Shown piece after piece: positions 1 through 7,861 of a stretch of DNA of 64,000 bases. Source of the DNA: JADCCX01 sp031431475 (GTDB taxonomy: Bacteria; Pseudomonadota; Alphaproteobacteria; Rhizobiales; Beijerinckiaceae); contig JANPDL010000007.1 of assembly GCA_031431475.1 (NCBI GenBank), forward strand, positions 62,001 through 126,000, given 5' to 3'. The first letter of the stretch is position 1. Every line of letters begins with the position of its first letter. Position numbers and translations under genes: made by a program. The notes beneath the pieces were generated by a model. The model saw nothing but the letters and a program-made list of their open reading frames with translations, was not told where the DNA came from and ran no database searches.

Positions 1-347
1 GGCTTGTAGCGCAGGTCAGGGAACAGGGCAGGAGCGGCAGACAGCGTGCCGAGATGGCCCATGGCGATGGTGTAGCCATCAGGTGATGCAGCAGTCGCAC
101 GTGTGATGCCAGTCGTGCCGCCCGCACCAGCCACGTTTTCGATCACGATCTGCTGGCCCAGCACCTTGGACATGCCCTCGCCGACAATGCGGGCGATGAT
201 GTCTGTAGGGCCGCCCGCCGCAAACGGAACGATCATGGTGATGGGCTTGGCCGGGAAGGCCTGGGCGAGTGCGCCGCTCGTGGGCAGGGCAATGGCTGCA
301 AGGCCAGCTGCGCCTGCAAGAAGCGCCCGTTTCGTCAGTGTGGTCAT
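1..347 (-). CDS. tctC: TctC/Bug-family tricarboxylate-binding protein (partial, N-terminal part)
   Basis: Periplasmic receptor of a tripartite tricarboxylate transporter, which hands organic acids to TctA/TctB. Only the first ~115 residues are inside the window; the gene runs off the left edge. The N-terminus is a signal peptide with basic start, hydrophobic core and an ALAQ cleavage site. It is followed by the Bug-family opening (FPAKPITMIVPFAAGG, then TDIIAR) and the ENVAGAGGTTG loop that contacts carboxylate ligands in this family. The start at 347 has GGAG ten bases upstream. It is the last visible gene of the minus-strand tctB-tctA-tctA'-tctC operon. The family is certain; the substrate (citrate, tartrate or another acid) cannot be read. 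Confidence 0.9.
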   Translation of the reverse strand, partial: MTTLTKRALLAGAAGLAAIALPTSGALAQAFPAKPITMIVPFAAGGPTDIIARIVGEGMSKVLGQQIVIENVAGAGGTTGITRATAASPDGYTIAMGHLGTLSAAPALFPDLRYK

Positions 348-456
348 GTTGTGCTCCAGTCGTCCGCCAATGCGGATTATTTCGCAATATAGTCAAAAAA
401 AGCGCGGTAACCAGTGCTTATTGCCGCGCTTTTCATTCACAATGCAGTTGAGGTCA

Positions 457-1176
457 TTACGTGAAGATATCCTCGCGTTTGTTGCGGATCACGGGCAACA
501 GGGCAAAGACCAGCAGCAGGATTGCGACAAGAAGCAAGGCCAGCGACAATGGCCGCTCCAGGAAGACCCACAGCGAGCCACGCGAGATCAACAAGGCCTG
601 CCGGAGCTTCTCTTCCAGAACCAGACCGAGCGCACAACCCATGACGAGAGGTGTCAGTTCAAAGCCAAGCTTCAACATGAGGTATCCGGCCAAGCCAAAC
701 ATAGTGATCAGGATCATGGTAGCCAGCGATTGGCCCGACCCCAAAGAATCGACACATAGAATCAGGATTAGAGCAGGCAAGGCAGCATGGCGAAATTTGG
801 TGGGGACACGGTTTACGACTTGCATAAGCCGCACCGGAGTAAGGTCGACTTCGATCATCCTTATTGGAATTGAGATCAACAGTAGGGCAGTGATGATCGT
901 GAGAGACACACCGTCGCCCAATTCCTCTAACCCGAACGTCAATCGAGTCTCACCGGTCTCCAAATCACTTCCCACGGAGCTAACCAGCAGGCCGAGCATA
1001 ACCATGGACAATGACTTCTGGACCTGGGATCGGACGACCAGAACTGACACCGCGAGAAGGACAACAATCAGAGAAGCGAAATCAGCTGGCCCAAACGAGC
1101 TACCCAGTCTTGCCATCGCGAAAAAGGCTGCAGCTGTCAGAGCAAGACAAAACAGCAGCTGCAGCCAAATCCGCAA
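457..1176 (-). CDS. Truncated, internally deleted TctA paralogue
   Basis: A 239-residue membrane protein made of pieces of TctA. Residues ~28-84 (FGPADF to FGLEELGDG) match residues 159-213 of the full TctA just upstream. Residues ~98-239 match TctA from about residue 383 to its C-terminus, including the EEKLRQALLISRGSLWVF motif. The first ~158 TctA residues are reduced to one hydrophobic N-terminal stretch, and ~170 central residues are missing. DNA identity with the tctA 3' end is high, so this is a local duplicate. The start is TTG seven bases after the tctA stop, with GGAG at that stop codon, so it may be translationally coupled. The frame is intact. A decaying copy and a retained accessory subunit are both possible. 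Confidence 0.75.
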   Translation of the reverse strand: MRIWLQLLFCLALTAAAFFAMARLGSSFGPADFASLIVVLLAVSVLVVRSQVQKSLSMVMLGLLVSSVGSDLETGETRLTFGLEELGDGVSLTIITALLLISIPIRMIEVDLTPVRLMQVVNRVPTKFRHAALPALILILCVDSLGSGQSLATMILITMFGLAGYLMLKLGFELTPLVMGCALGLVLEEKLRQALLISRGSLWVFLERPLSLALLLVAILLLVFALLPVIRNKREDIFT

Positions 1177-1182
1177 GTCGTT

Positions 1183-2733
1183 CTACTCCGTGAAGACCTC
1201 GTCGCGCTTGTTGCGGATCGCGGGCAACAGGGCGAAGACCAGCAACAGGATCGCGACGATCATGAAGCCGAGCGACAGCGGTCTTTCCACGAAGACCCAG
1301 AGCGAGCCGCGCGAGATCAGCATGGCCTGCCGGAGCTTTTCTTCCATCAGTTTCCCAAGGACGAACGCGATCAGCATAGGAGCTGGTTCGAAGCCGTTCT
1401 TGAGCAGGAAATAGCCCAGCAACCCGAAGGCGCCCGTCACCAGCACATCGAAGGGCTGATTGTTGATGGAATAGACGCCGATGCAGCAAAACAGCAGGAT
1501 CGCCGGGAATAGCAGGCGATACGGTACCTTCAGCAGCTTAACCCACAGGCCGATGAGCGGCAGGTTGATGATCAGCAGCATCAGGTTGCCAACCCACATC
1601 GAGGCGATCATGCCCCAGAAGAGTTCGGGCTGCTTGGTCATGATCTGCGGACCGGGAACGATGCCGTGGATGGTCATCGCGCCAACCATGATTGCCATCA
1701 CGGCGTTGGGCGGGATTCCCAGCGTCAGCATCGGGATGAACGATGTCTGTGCACCTGCGTTGTTGGCGGCTTCCGGACCAGCTACGCCCTCGATGGCACC
1801 ACGACCAAAACGGGACGGGTCCTTCGCGATCTTTTTCTCGATGGTGTAGGAGGCGAAAGGCCCAAGCACTGCTCCGTTTCCGGGCAGTATGCCGAGGATG
1901 GAGCCAATCGCTGTGCCGCGCACGATGGGCCATGCGGATTGCCTGAAGTCATCATTTGTCGGCCAGAGGCCTGTCACCTTGCCGGTGACCACATCGCGCG
2001 TCTCGGGGTTCTCCAGATTGCGCATGATTTCGGCAAAGCCGATGGCACCCATCGCGAGCGTGGCGAATTCGATGCCGTCCGCCAGTTCCAGCAGGCCGAA
2101 GGTCAGCCGCTGTTCACCCGACTCAAGGTCAGAACCGATGGTGGAGAGCAACAGGCCCAGCGCCACCATGGCCAGTGCCTTGACGACCGAGCCTCTCGCC
2201 AGAGCCACGGCGAAGATCAGCCCCATGACCATGAGCGAGAAATAATCCGCCGGTCCAAACTTCAGGGCCAGCGCCGTGAGCGGCAGGCCGAGAACTGCGA
2301 TGATGACGGTGGCGACGCAGCCCGCGAAGAACGAGCCCAGCGCGGCGATGGCGAGTGCCGCTCCCGCTCGACCTTGCTTGGCCATCTGGTGCCCATCCAG
2401 CGTGGTGACGACAGACGTCGCCTCACCCGGGATGTTCACAAGGATGGCTGTTGTGGAGCCTCCGTATTGTGCACCGTAATAAATGCCGGCGAGCATGATG
2501 AGAGCGCCGGTCGGATCGAGCTTGTAGGTGATCGGCAGCAACATCGCGATGGTGGCGATGGGGCCGACACCCGGCAAAACGCCGATCAGCGTGCCGATAA
2601 GTGCGCCCATGAGGCAGAGTAGCACGTTGACGGGCAGTGGAATGATGAAGCTGGCTGCACCCGGTGCAATGTCGACCGGGACAAACTTGAAGACGACGAT
2701 AAGGCCGCCCCAGAGATTGGCGAAAACGTCCAT
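1183..2733 (-). CDS. tctA: Tripartite tricarboxylate transporter, large permease TctA
   Basis: A 516-residue inner-membrane permease of the TTT family with about 11-12 hydrophobic segments, the usual family length. Family motifs are visible: GVLPGVGPIATIAMLLP (~51-67), GIYYGAQYGGSTTAILVNIPGE (split here as GIYYGAQYGGS and TTAILVNIPGE, ~83-104), DGHQMAKQGRAG (~113-124), and LGIPPNAVMAI (~338-348). It works with TctB and the periplasmic TctC to import a carboxylic acid, probably sodium- or proton-driven. The gap to tctB is 17 bases, and a truncated paralogue follows 6 bases after the stop. The divergent tartrate/D-malate dehydrogenase suggests a dicarboxylate substrate, but this is inference. 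Confidence 0.95.
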   Translation of the reverse strand: MDVFANLWGGLIVVFKFVPVDIAPGAASFIIPLPVNVLLCLMGALIGTLIGVLPGVGPIATIAMLLPITYKLDPTGALIMLAGIYYGAQYGGSTTAILVNIPGEATSVVTTLDGHQMAKQGRAGAALAIAALGSFFAGCVATVIIAVLGLPLTALALKFGPADYFSLMVMGLIFAVALARGSVVKALAMVALGLLLSTIGSDLESGEQRLTFGLLELADGIEFATLAMGAIGFAEIMRNLENPETRDVVTGKVTGLWPTNDDFRQSAWPIVRGTAIGSILGILPGNGAVLGPFASYTIEKKIAKDPSRFGRGAIEGVAGPEAANNAGAQTSFIPMLTLGIPPNAVMAIMVGAMTIHGIVPGPQIMTKQPELFWGMIASMWVGNLMLLIINLPLIGLWVKLLKVPYRLLFPAILLFCCIGVYSINNQPFDVLVTGAFGLLGYFLLKNGFEPAPMLIAFVLGKLMEEKLRQAMLISRGSLWVFVERPLSLGFMIVAILLLVFALLPAIRNKRDEVFTE

Positions 2734-2750
2734 GATTCAGATCCCCCGGC

Positions 2751-3233
2751 TTAGTTTATAAATGTCGGCCACAGCGGAATGGGCTGGCCGAGGGCGAACG
2801 GGAAAAGGAAGGCGCAGAACGCCGTGATGACAAGGGCGAAGATGACGCCTTCGCCCAGCTTGAAGTCGTCGACAGCCGCACCTGCAAGCATCACTGTGAT
2901 TACGCCGGAAATGCCGAGGCCGAGCGTACGGATGGCAAGCCCAAAAAACACGACTGAGGCCAGAATGAAAATAGGGCCTCGCCATGGAATATGTTCAAGC
3001 TTGGGGCCCCGGTTGGTGAAGCTGGAAAAGATGATGGCCACTGAGAGCAGGCCAAGCAGCAGGCAGAACAGCCTTGGGACCGTGCCTGCGCCGAACGAAA
3101 AGCCGCGCATCGAGCCCAGGCTGCTCATGGCGAAGTACGCAACGACCGAAATGGCCAGAAGCGCCACGCCACCTATAAGGTCCTGCGGGCTTTTGACCGT
3201 TCCGCTGGCCAGTTCCGGTTGTTCATCAGCCAT
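2751..3233 (-). CDS. tctB: Tripartite tricarboxylate transporter, small permease TctB
   Basis: A 160-residue protein with four predicted membrane helices, the normal size and layout of TctB. The N-terminus is short and cytoplasmic; helix 1 (~24-38) is followed by the SLGSMRGFSFGAGTVPRLFC segment, where the conserved G-x-x-P-R sits just before helix 2. It is the first gene of the operon, 17 bases upstream of tctA. Its start (position 3233) has GGGGGAAAG-type Shine-Dalgarno sequence. Promoter and operator candidates lie in the divergent gap 3234-3444. Confidence 0.9.
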   Translation of the reverse strand: MADEQPELASGTVKSPQDLIGGVALLAISVVAYFAMSSLGSMRGFSFGAGTVPRLFCLLLGLLSVAIIFSSFTNRGPKLEHIPWRGPIFILASVVFFGLAIRTLGLGISGVITVMLAGAAVDDFKLGEGVIFALVITAFCAFLFPFALGQPIPLWPTFIN

Positions 3234-3276
3234 TCGGCTTTCCCCCTGATACTACAATTTACCGTTCTGTTTTGTG

Positions 3277-3288
3277 GCTAGCGCTAGC
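3277..3288. promoter_or_regulatory. 12-bp perfect palindrome upstream of tctB
   Basis: GCTAGCGCTAGC is fully self-complementary and sits 44 bases upstream of the tctB start in the divergent tct/tartrate-dehydrogenase gap. This is a reasonable place and shape for a dimeric repressor or activator site. No regulator gene is adjacent in the window, so the binding protein is unknown. Confidence 0.35.
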
Positions 3289-3317
3289 GGGTTTTTGCGA
3301 GGCCTGCAATCAGGTTC

Positions 3318-3341
3318 GTTGATGAATCAACCCGTGTTGAT
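3318..3341. promoter_or_regulatory. Inverted repeat GTTGAT-GA-ATCAAC plus a third half-site
   Basis: Positions 3318-3331 carry GTTGAT, a two-base spacer and ATCAAC. A further GTTGAT follows at 3336-3341. The cluster lies in the 211-bp gap between tctB (minus) and the dehydrogenase gene (plus). Short inverted repeats with TTGAT/ATCAA arms are typical of GntR-type organic-acid regulators, but that assignment is inference. Confidence 0.35.
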
Positions 3342-3444
3342 GGAATAGATGCCCTGGCTATGCACGCCATGCCATTTTGGCTTTCCCCGCCGGGCCGGTT
3401 CATGGCAAAGCTTTGCTGAAATCATTGACTCAGGGAACGTCCTT

Positions 3445-4524
3445 ATGTCCACCGCCACCAACCGCCGTTACCGTATCGCCGTGATCGCTGGAGACGGGAT
3501 CGGCAAGGAGGTGATGCCGGAGGGCGTGCGCGCGCTGGAGGCTGCCGCTAAGAAACACGGTTTCCAGCTGGAATGCGATCATTTCGATTTCTCCAGTTAC
3601 GATTATTACGCCAAGCATGGCCAGATGCTCCCCGAGGACTGGAAGACGCAGATCGGCGGGCATGATGCCATCTTCTTCGGTGCGGTGGGCTGGCCCGAGA
3701 AGATTCCCGATCACATCTCGCTCTGGGGCTCGCTGCTGCGATTCCGGCGAGATTTCGACCAATATGTGAACCTCCGGCCCGTGAAGCTGATGCCAGGCGT
3801 GCCGTCGCCGCTGGCCGGGCGCAAACCGGGCGATATCGATTTCTACGTGGTGCGCGAGAACACGGAAGGCGAATATTCTTCCGTCGGTGGGCGCATGTAT
3901 GGTGGTACCGAGCGCGAGATCGTCATCCAGGAAACGGTGATGAGCCGCGTGGGCGTGGACCGTATTCTCAAGTTTGCATTCGAACTGGCGATGAAGCGTC
4001 CGAAGAAGCATCTGACATCAGCGACCAAATCCAATGGTATCTCGATCACCATGCCCTATTGGGACGAGCGCGTGGCCGAGATGAAGAAGGGTTATCCTGA
4101 GCTGAATGTGGACCAGTACCACATCGATATTCTCACCGCGCATTTCGTGCTGCATCCCGACTGGTTCGATGTCGTGGTGGCCTCGAATCTGTTCGGCGAC
4201 ATCTTGTCTGATCTGGGACCGGCCTGCACCGGCACCATCGGCATCGCGCCCTCCGCCAACATCAATCCGACCGGCGACATGCCGTCGCTGTTCGAACCGG
4301 TGCATGGTTCCGCGCCCGATATCGCGGGGCAGGGCATTGCCAATCCCGTGGGCCAGATCTGGTCCGCCGCGATGATGCTGCAGCATCTGGGCGAGACACA
4401 GGCGCATGACGATATCGTGGCGGCGATCGAGCGCGTGATGGCCAGCGAAAAGGGCCGGACACGGGATCTGGGTGGTAAGCTGTCGACATCGGAAGCAGGC
4501 AAGGCGCTGGCGGGGGAGATATAG
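3445..4524 (+). CDS. ttuC: Tartrate dehydrogenase/D-malate dehydrogenase (decarboxylating)
   Basis: A 359-residue NAD-dependent beta-decarboxylating dehydrogenase of the isocitrate/isopropylmalate family, tartrate/D-malate branch. The order of motifs is: IAVIAGDGIGKEV near the N-terminus, the DYYAKHGQMLPEDW segment typical of TtuC/DmlA, LRPVKLMPGV, VVRENTEGEYSSVGGRM, the Mg-binding stretch VASNLFGDILSDLGP, and EPVHGSAPDIAGQGIANP. ATG 3445 was chosen over an upstream in-frame start (3349) because AGGGA lies nine bases before it and the family N-terminus begins there. It is divergent from the tct operon, which could import its substrate. The next gene starts three bases after the stop. Confidence 0.93.
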   Translation: MSTATNRRYRIAVIAGDGIGKEVMPEGVRALEAAAKKHGFQLECDHFDFSSYDYYAKHGQMLPEDWKTQIGGHDAIFFGAVGWPEKIPDHISLWGSLLRFRRDFDQYVNLRPVKLMPGVPSPLAGRKPGDIDFYVVRENTEGEYSSVGGRMYGGTEREIVIQETVMSRVGVDRILKFAFELAMKRPKKHLTSATKSNGISITMPYWDERVAEMKKGYPELNVDQYHIDILTAHFVLHPDWFDVVVASNLFGDILSDLGPACTGTIGIAPSANINPTGDMPSLFEPVHGSAPDIAGQGIANPVGQIWSAAMMLQHLGETQAHDDIVAAIERVMASEKGRTRDLGGKLSTSEAGKALAGEI

Positions 4525-4527
4525 GTT

Positions 4528-5427
4528 TTGTCGTCAGACGCCGCCGACCGCATCCTCTTTCCCGGCTTTCACACCTTCGAAGTGGATGCTGGCGGCGTCA
4601 GTATCCACGGCCTCACGGGCGGCTCAGGCCCGCCTGTCCTGCTGCTGCATGGTTATCCCCAGACGCATGCGATCTGGCACAGGGTGGCACCGGAACTGGC
4701 GAAGCGATTCACCGTGGTGGCGTCCGATCTGACGGGTTACGGCGACAGCGGCAAGCCGATGTCAGATGCTCAGCATTCGCCTTATCGCAAATCCGCGATG
4801 GCGCACGATCAGGTGCTGGCGATGCGGGCGCTGGGGCATGAGCGCTTCCATCTCGTGGGTCACGACAGGGGAGGGCGCGTGGCGCACCGCATGGCGCTGG
4901 ATTTTCCCGACGCCGTGCAAACGCTGACGGTGCTCGATATCGCGCCCACCCTGTATATGTACCAGAACACATCGGACGCCTTTGCCCGCGCCTACTGGCA
5001 CTGGTTCTTCCTGATCAAGCCAGCGCCCGTGCCGGAGACGATGATCGTGGCGGACCCGTCCTTTTTCATCCGCCAGCACATGAGCCGCGGGCCGAAAGGC
5101 CTTGACCTGTTTGATCCGGTCGCTTTCTCGGAATACGAGCGCTGTTTCGCGTTGCCCGGCACGATCCATGCGGCATGCGAGGACTACCGGGCGTCGGCGA
5201 CGGTGGATATGGCGCAGGACGCGGCGGATATCGGGAAGCTGAGGATAGAGGCCCCCATGCTGGCGCTTTGGGGAAGCGATGGGGCCGTTGGCAAATGCTT
5301 CGACGTTCTCGCGAGCTGGCGGGAATGGGCGAATAACGTGCGGGGCGAAGCGGTGGCGTCTGGACATTATATCCCTGAGGAGGCACCGGAGGCGCTGCTG
5401 GCGTGGTTGGCAGAACACCTGAAATGA
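4528..5427 (+). CDS. Alpha/beta hydrolase, fluoroacetate/haloacetate dehalogenase-like
   Basis: A 299-residue alpha/beta-hydrolase. The haloacetate-dehalogenase pattern is complete. The nucleophile Asp113 sits in GHDRGGR with Arg114 and Arg117 (carboxylate binding). Asp137 and His280 complete the triad, and His158-Trp159 (in YWHWFF) and Tyr220 line up with the halide pocket of the Rhodopseudomonas enzyme FAcD (Asp110, Arg111/114, His155, Trp156, Tyr219, His280). The oxyanion motif HGYPQTHAIW is at 41-50. The start is TTG three bases after the dehydrogenase stop, with GGGGGAG upstream, so the two genes are co-transcribed. Activity on a non-halogenated ester or lactone remains possible. Confidence 0.85.
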   Translation: MSSDAADRILFPGFHTFEVDAGGVSIHGLTGGSGPPVLLLHGYPQTHAIWHRVAPELAKRFTVVASDLTGYGDSGKPMSDAQHSPYRKSAMAHDQVLAMRALGHERFHLVGHDRGGRVAHRMALDFPDAVQTLTVLDIAPTLYMYQNTSDAFARAYWHWFFLIKPAPVPETMIVADPSFFIRQHMSRGPKGLDLFDPVAFSEYERCFALPGTIHAACEDYRASATVDMAQDAADIGKLRIEAPMLALWGSDGAVGKCFDVLASWREWANNVRGEAVASGHYIPEEAPEALLAWLAEHLK

Positions 5428-5492
5428 AAGTCCACCGCATTGGCATGTCCCTTGTTTCCCGCTAACGCCTCGTCCCAACCCCAAGAGGCAAC

Positions 5493-6323
5493 ATGTTCGG
5501 CATTCCCCTGAATGAACTCGTTTTCGTCGTTGTTGGCCTATTGGTCGGCGGCGTGGCGACCGGCTTGCTGGCTGGGCTGTTCGGCGTTGGCGGCGGGGCG
5601 ATCATCGTGCCGGTGATCTATGGCGTCTTCGGCCTGATGAATGTGCCGGAAGAACTGCGCATGCCGCTTTCCGTCGGCACCAGCCTGGCCGTGATCATTC
5701 CCACATCGATCCAGTCGTTCCGCGCGCATTATGCCAAGGGTGCTGTGGACATGGATGTGCTGAAGCTCTGGGCCGTGCCGGTGATCCTGGGCGTGCTTGT
5801 CGGCAGCTACCTCGCGCGCTTTGCACCTGCCGCATTGTTCAAGCTGGTTTTCGTGGGCGTGGCCTCGCTTACCGCCACGAAGCTGCTGTTCGCTAGCGAC
5901 TGGGGCAAGCTGGGGGACACGATGCCGACGGGCTGGATCATGAAGGCTTACGGCGCGGCCATCGGGCTGCTGTCCTCGCTGATGGGGATCGGCGGCGGGC
6001 AGCTCGCGAACCTACTCATGACGCTCTACAGCAAGCCAATCCATCAGGCGATTGCGACATCATCCGGTCTGGGCGTGTTGATCTCGGTGCCCGGTGCGCT
6101 TGGATTCATGATCGCGGGCTGGCCGAAGATGGACGTGTTGCCGCCGCTGTCCATCGGCTTTGTCTCATTGATCGGCCTGCTGCTGATTGCGCCGACGAGC
6201 GCTCTTGTGGCACCTTATGGTGCACGGCTGGCGCACCGGTTGCCGAAGCGGAAACTGGAAGTTGCGTTCGGGATTTTCCTGGTGCTGGTGAGCCTCAGAT
6301 TTTTGTGGTCGATTGTGGTTTGA
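5493..6323 (+). CDS. TauE/SafE-family anion exporter
   Basis: A 276-residue membrane protein with about eight hydrophobic segments in two halves. Each half contains the family's glycine loop: GLLAGLFGVGGGAIIVPVI (~23-41) and SLMGIGGGQLANLLM (~161-175). The family (TauE/SafE, formerly DUF81) exports small sulfur-containing or organic anions such as sulfite, sulfoacetate or sulfolactate. AAGAGG precedes the ATG by a normal distance. It lies 65 bases downstream of the dehalogenase-like gene in the same direction. Export of a product of that enzyme is only a suggestion. Confidence 0.88.
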   Translation: MFGIPLNELVFVVVGLLVGGVATGLLAGLFGVGGGAIIVPVIYGVFGLMNVPEELRMPLSVGTSLAVIIPTSIQSFRAHYAKGAVDMDVLKLWAVPVILGVLVGSYLARFAPAALFKLVFVGVASLTATKLLFASDWGKLGDTMPTGWIMKAYGAAIGLLSSLMGIGGGQLANLLMTLYSKPIHQAIATSSGLGVLISVPGALGFMIAGWPKMDVLPPLSIGFVSLIGLLLIAPTSALVAPYGARLAHRLPKRKLEVAFGIFLVLVSLRFLWSIVV

Positions 6324-6413
6324 AGAGCCGCCCGGCGCGTTTGCTCACCAAAAATCAAGATTGTTGAGCAGGCCGGTTTTGCAATTCGCCCCGTCACCCG
6401 TTAACTCAGCCTG

Positions 6414-7430
6414 ATGACTTTGCTTCTCACCCCGCGCGATATCCGCTTTTCGGTTGCGCCGATGATGGACTGGACTGACCGGCATTGCCGCTCGTTTCAT
6501 CGCGTCCTGTCACGTCATGCGCGGCTTTACACAGAGATGGTGACTCCGGGTGCGGTGATCCATGGTGACCGCGCGCGCATCATCGGGTTTGGCCAGCACG
6601 AGCATCCGGTGGCGATGCAGCTTGGTGGCTCCGAGCCTGCGAAACTGGCCGAGGCGGCGCGCATCTGTGCGGACGAGGGCTATATCGAAATCAATCTTAA
6701 CTGCGGCTGCCCGTCGGATCGTGTTCAGGGCGGGCATTTCGGCGCTTGCCTGATGCGCGAACCAGATCTGGTGGCGGATTGTGTGGCGGCGATGAAGGCT
6801 GCCGTCTGTATTCCTGTAACCGTCAAATGCCGGATCGGCGTGGATGATCAGGACCCGGAGGCGGCGCTGTTCTCACTGGCTGAAAAGGTGATTGCGGCGG
6901 GTAGCGATGCGCTCGTGGTGCATGCCCGCAAGGCCTGGTTGCAGGGGCTTTCGCCCAAGGAAAACCGCGAGGTACCGCCGCTGGATTATGCGCTGGTGCA
7001 TCGGTTGAAGCAGGCATTTCCAATGGTTCCCATCGCGATCAACGGCGGCGTTACAACTCTTGCGGAGAGCGCTGTGCAACTGAAGCTGATGGACGGCGTG
7101 ATGGTGGGCCGTGCGGCCTACCAGAACCCTGAAATGCTGATCGGGGTTGATCCGGAACTGTTTGGCGAGCCCGCGCCTGTTGCGGATGCGTTCGAGGCAC
7201 TGGAAGCGTTCAGGCCCTATGTGGCGGAGCAACTGGCGAAAGGCGTGCGCCTGCACAGCATCACCAAGCATCTGCTGGGTCTGTTTCCCGGCCAGCCCGG
7301 TGCAAGACTTTACAGGCGATATCTTTCGACCGACGGTTTAAAATCAGGTGCAGGGCTGGCTGAATATGATGCCGCCAATACCATTGTGCGGGATGCCATC
7401 ACGCGCCGGGAGGAGAGCGTTGCGGCATGA
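6414..7430 (+). CDS. dusA: tRNA-dihydrouridine synthase A
   Basis: An FMN-dependent enzyme that reduces uridines in the tRNA D-loop (U20/U20a for DusA). The 338 residues match DusA length. Visible motifs: SVAPMMDWTDRHCR at the N-terminus (FMN site), TEMVTPGAVIHGD, INLNCGCPSDRVQGG with the catalytic Cys in the following GACLM, VTVKCRIGVDD, VVHARKAWLQGLSPKENREV (DusA-specific insertion), NGGV, and VGRAAYQNP. The C-terminal helical RNA-binding domain includes SITKHLLGLF. Its stop overlaps the next gene by four bases (ATGA). Confidence 0.96.
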   Translation: MTLLLTPRDIRFSVAPMMDWTDRHCRSFHRVLSRHARLYTEMVTPGAVIHGDRARIIGFGQHEHPVAMQLGGSEPAKLAEAARICADEGYIEINLNCGCPSDRVQGGHFGACLMREPDLVADCVAAMKAAVCIPVTVKCRIGVDDQDPEAALFSLAEKVIAAGSDALVVHARKAWLQGLSPKENREVPPLDYALVHRLKQAFPMVPIAINGGVTTLAESAVQLKLMDGVMVGRAAYQNPEMLIGVDPELFGEPAPVADAFEALEAFRPYVAEQLAKGVRLHSITKHLLGLFPGQPGARLYRRYLSTDGLKSGAGLAEYDAANTIVRDAITRREESVAA

Positions 7431-7861
7431 GTGATTTCGACGCCCTGATCCGCGACAGCTTCGCCCGCCAGACCATCATGGCCACTATCGGTGCCACGCT
7501 GGAAACAGTCGAGAGGGGCAGGGCCGTGATTGCGCTGCCTTATGCCAAACACATCTGCCAGCAGCACGGTTTTCTGCATGCCGGTGTGGTGACCACAATC
7601 GTCGATAGTGCCTGTGGTTATGCGGCTTTCTCGATGATGCCGGAGGGATCCTCCGTGCTCACTGTGGAATTCAAGGTCAATCTCATGTCGCCTGCCAAAG
7701 GAGATCGGTTCGTTGCCGAGGGCCGCGTGGTGAAAGCGGGGCGAACGCTGCTGGTGACGCAAGGCGAGGTTACCGCTTTTGAGGGTGATACGAGCTCGAT
7801 AGTCGCGATCATCACGGCGACAATGATACGGCTGGAAGCGAAGCCGGGAAGCGTTGGCTGA
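7427..7861 (+). CDS. PaaI-family hotdog thioesterase
   Basis: A 144-residue single hotdog-fold protein that hydrolyses aromatic or acyl-CoA thioesters. The PaaI signature region GFLHAGVVTTIVDSACGYA (~46-64) contains the His-Ala-Gly turn and the catalytic Asp on the central helix. The TVEFKVNLMSPAKGD strand and the late STOP-free beta strands fit the family. The start overlaps the dusA stop (ATGA), so it is translationally coupled. It faces the protease gene convergently with adjacent stops. Substrate unknown. Confidence 0.9.
   Translation: MSDFDALIRDSFARQTIMATIGATLETVERGRAVIALPYAKHICQQHGFLHAGVVTTIVDSACGYAAFSMMPEGSSVLTVEFKVNLMSPAKGDRFVAEGRVVKAGRTLLVTQGEVTAFEGDTSSIVAIITATMIRLEAKPGSVG

Noticed and set aside
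461..1414. Long plus-strand frame opposite the tct genes
   Set aside because: It is antisense to the truncated tctA paralogue and tctA, has no recognisable protein features and no ribosome site. It is a shadow of GC-rich codon use.
1666..2622. Plus-strand 318-codon frame opposite tctA
   Set aside because: Antisense to clear TctA motifs; composition (Arg/His/Asp-rich) is that of a shadow frame.
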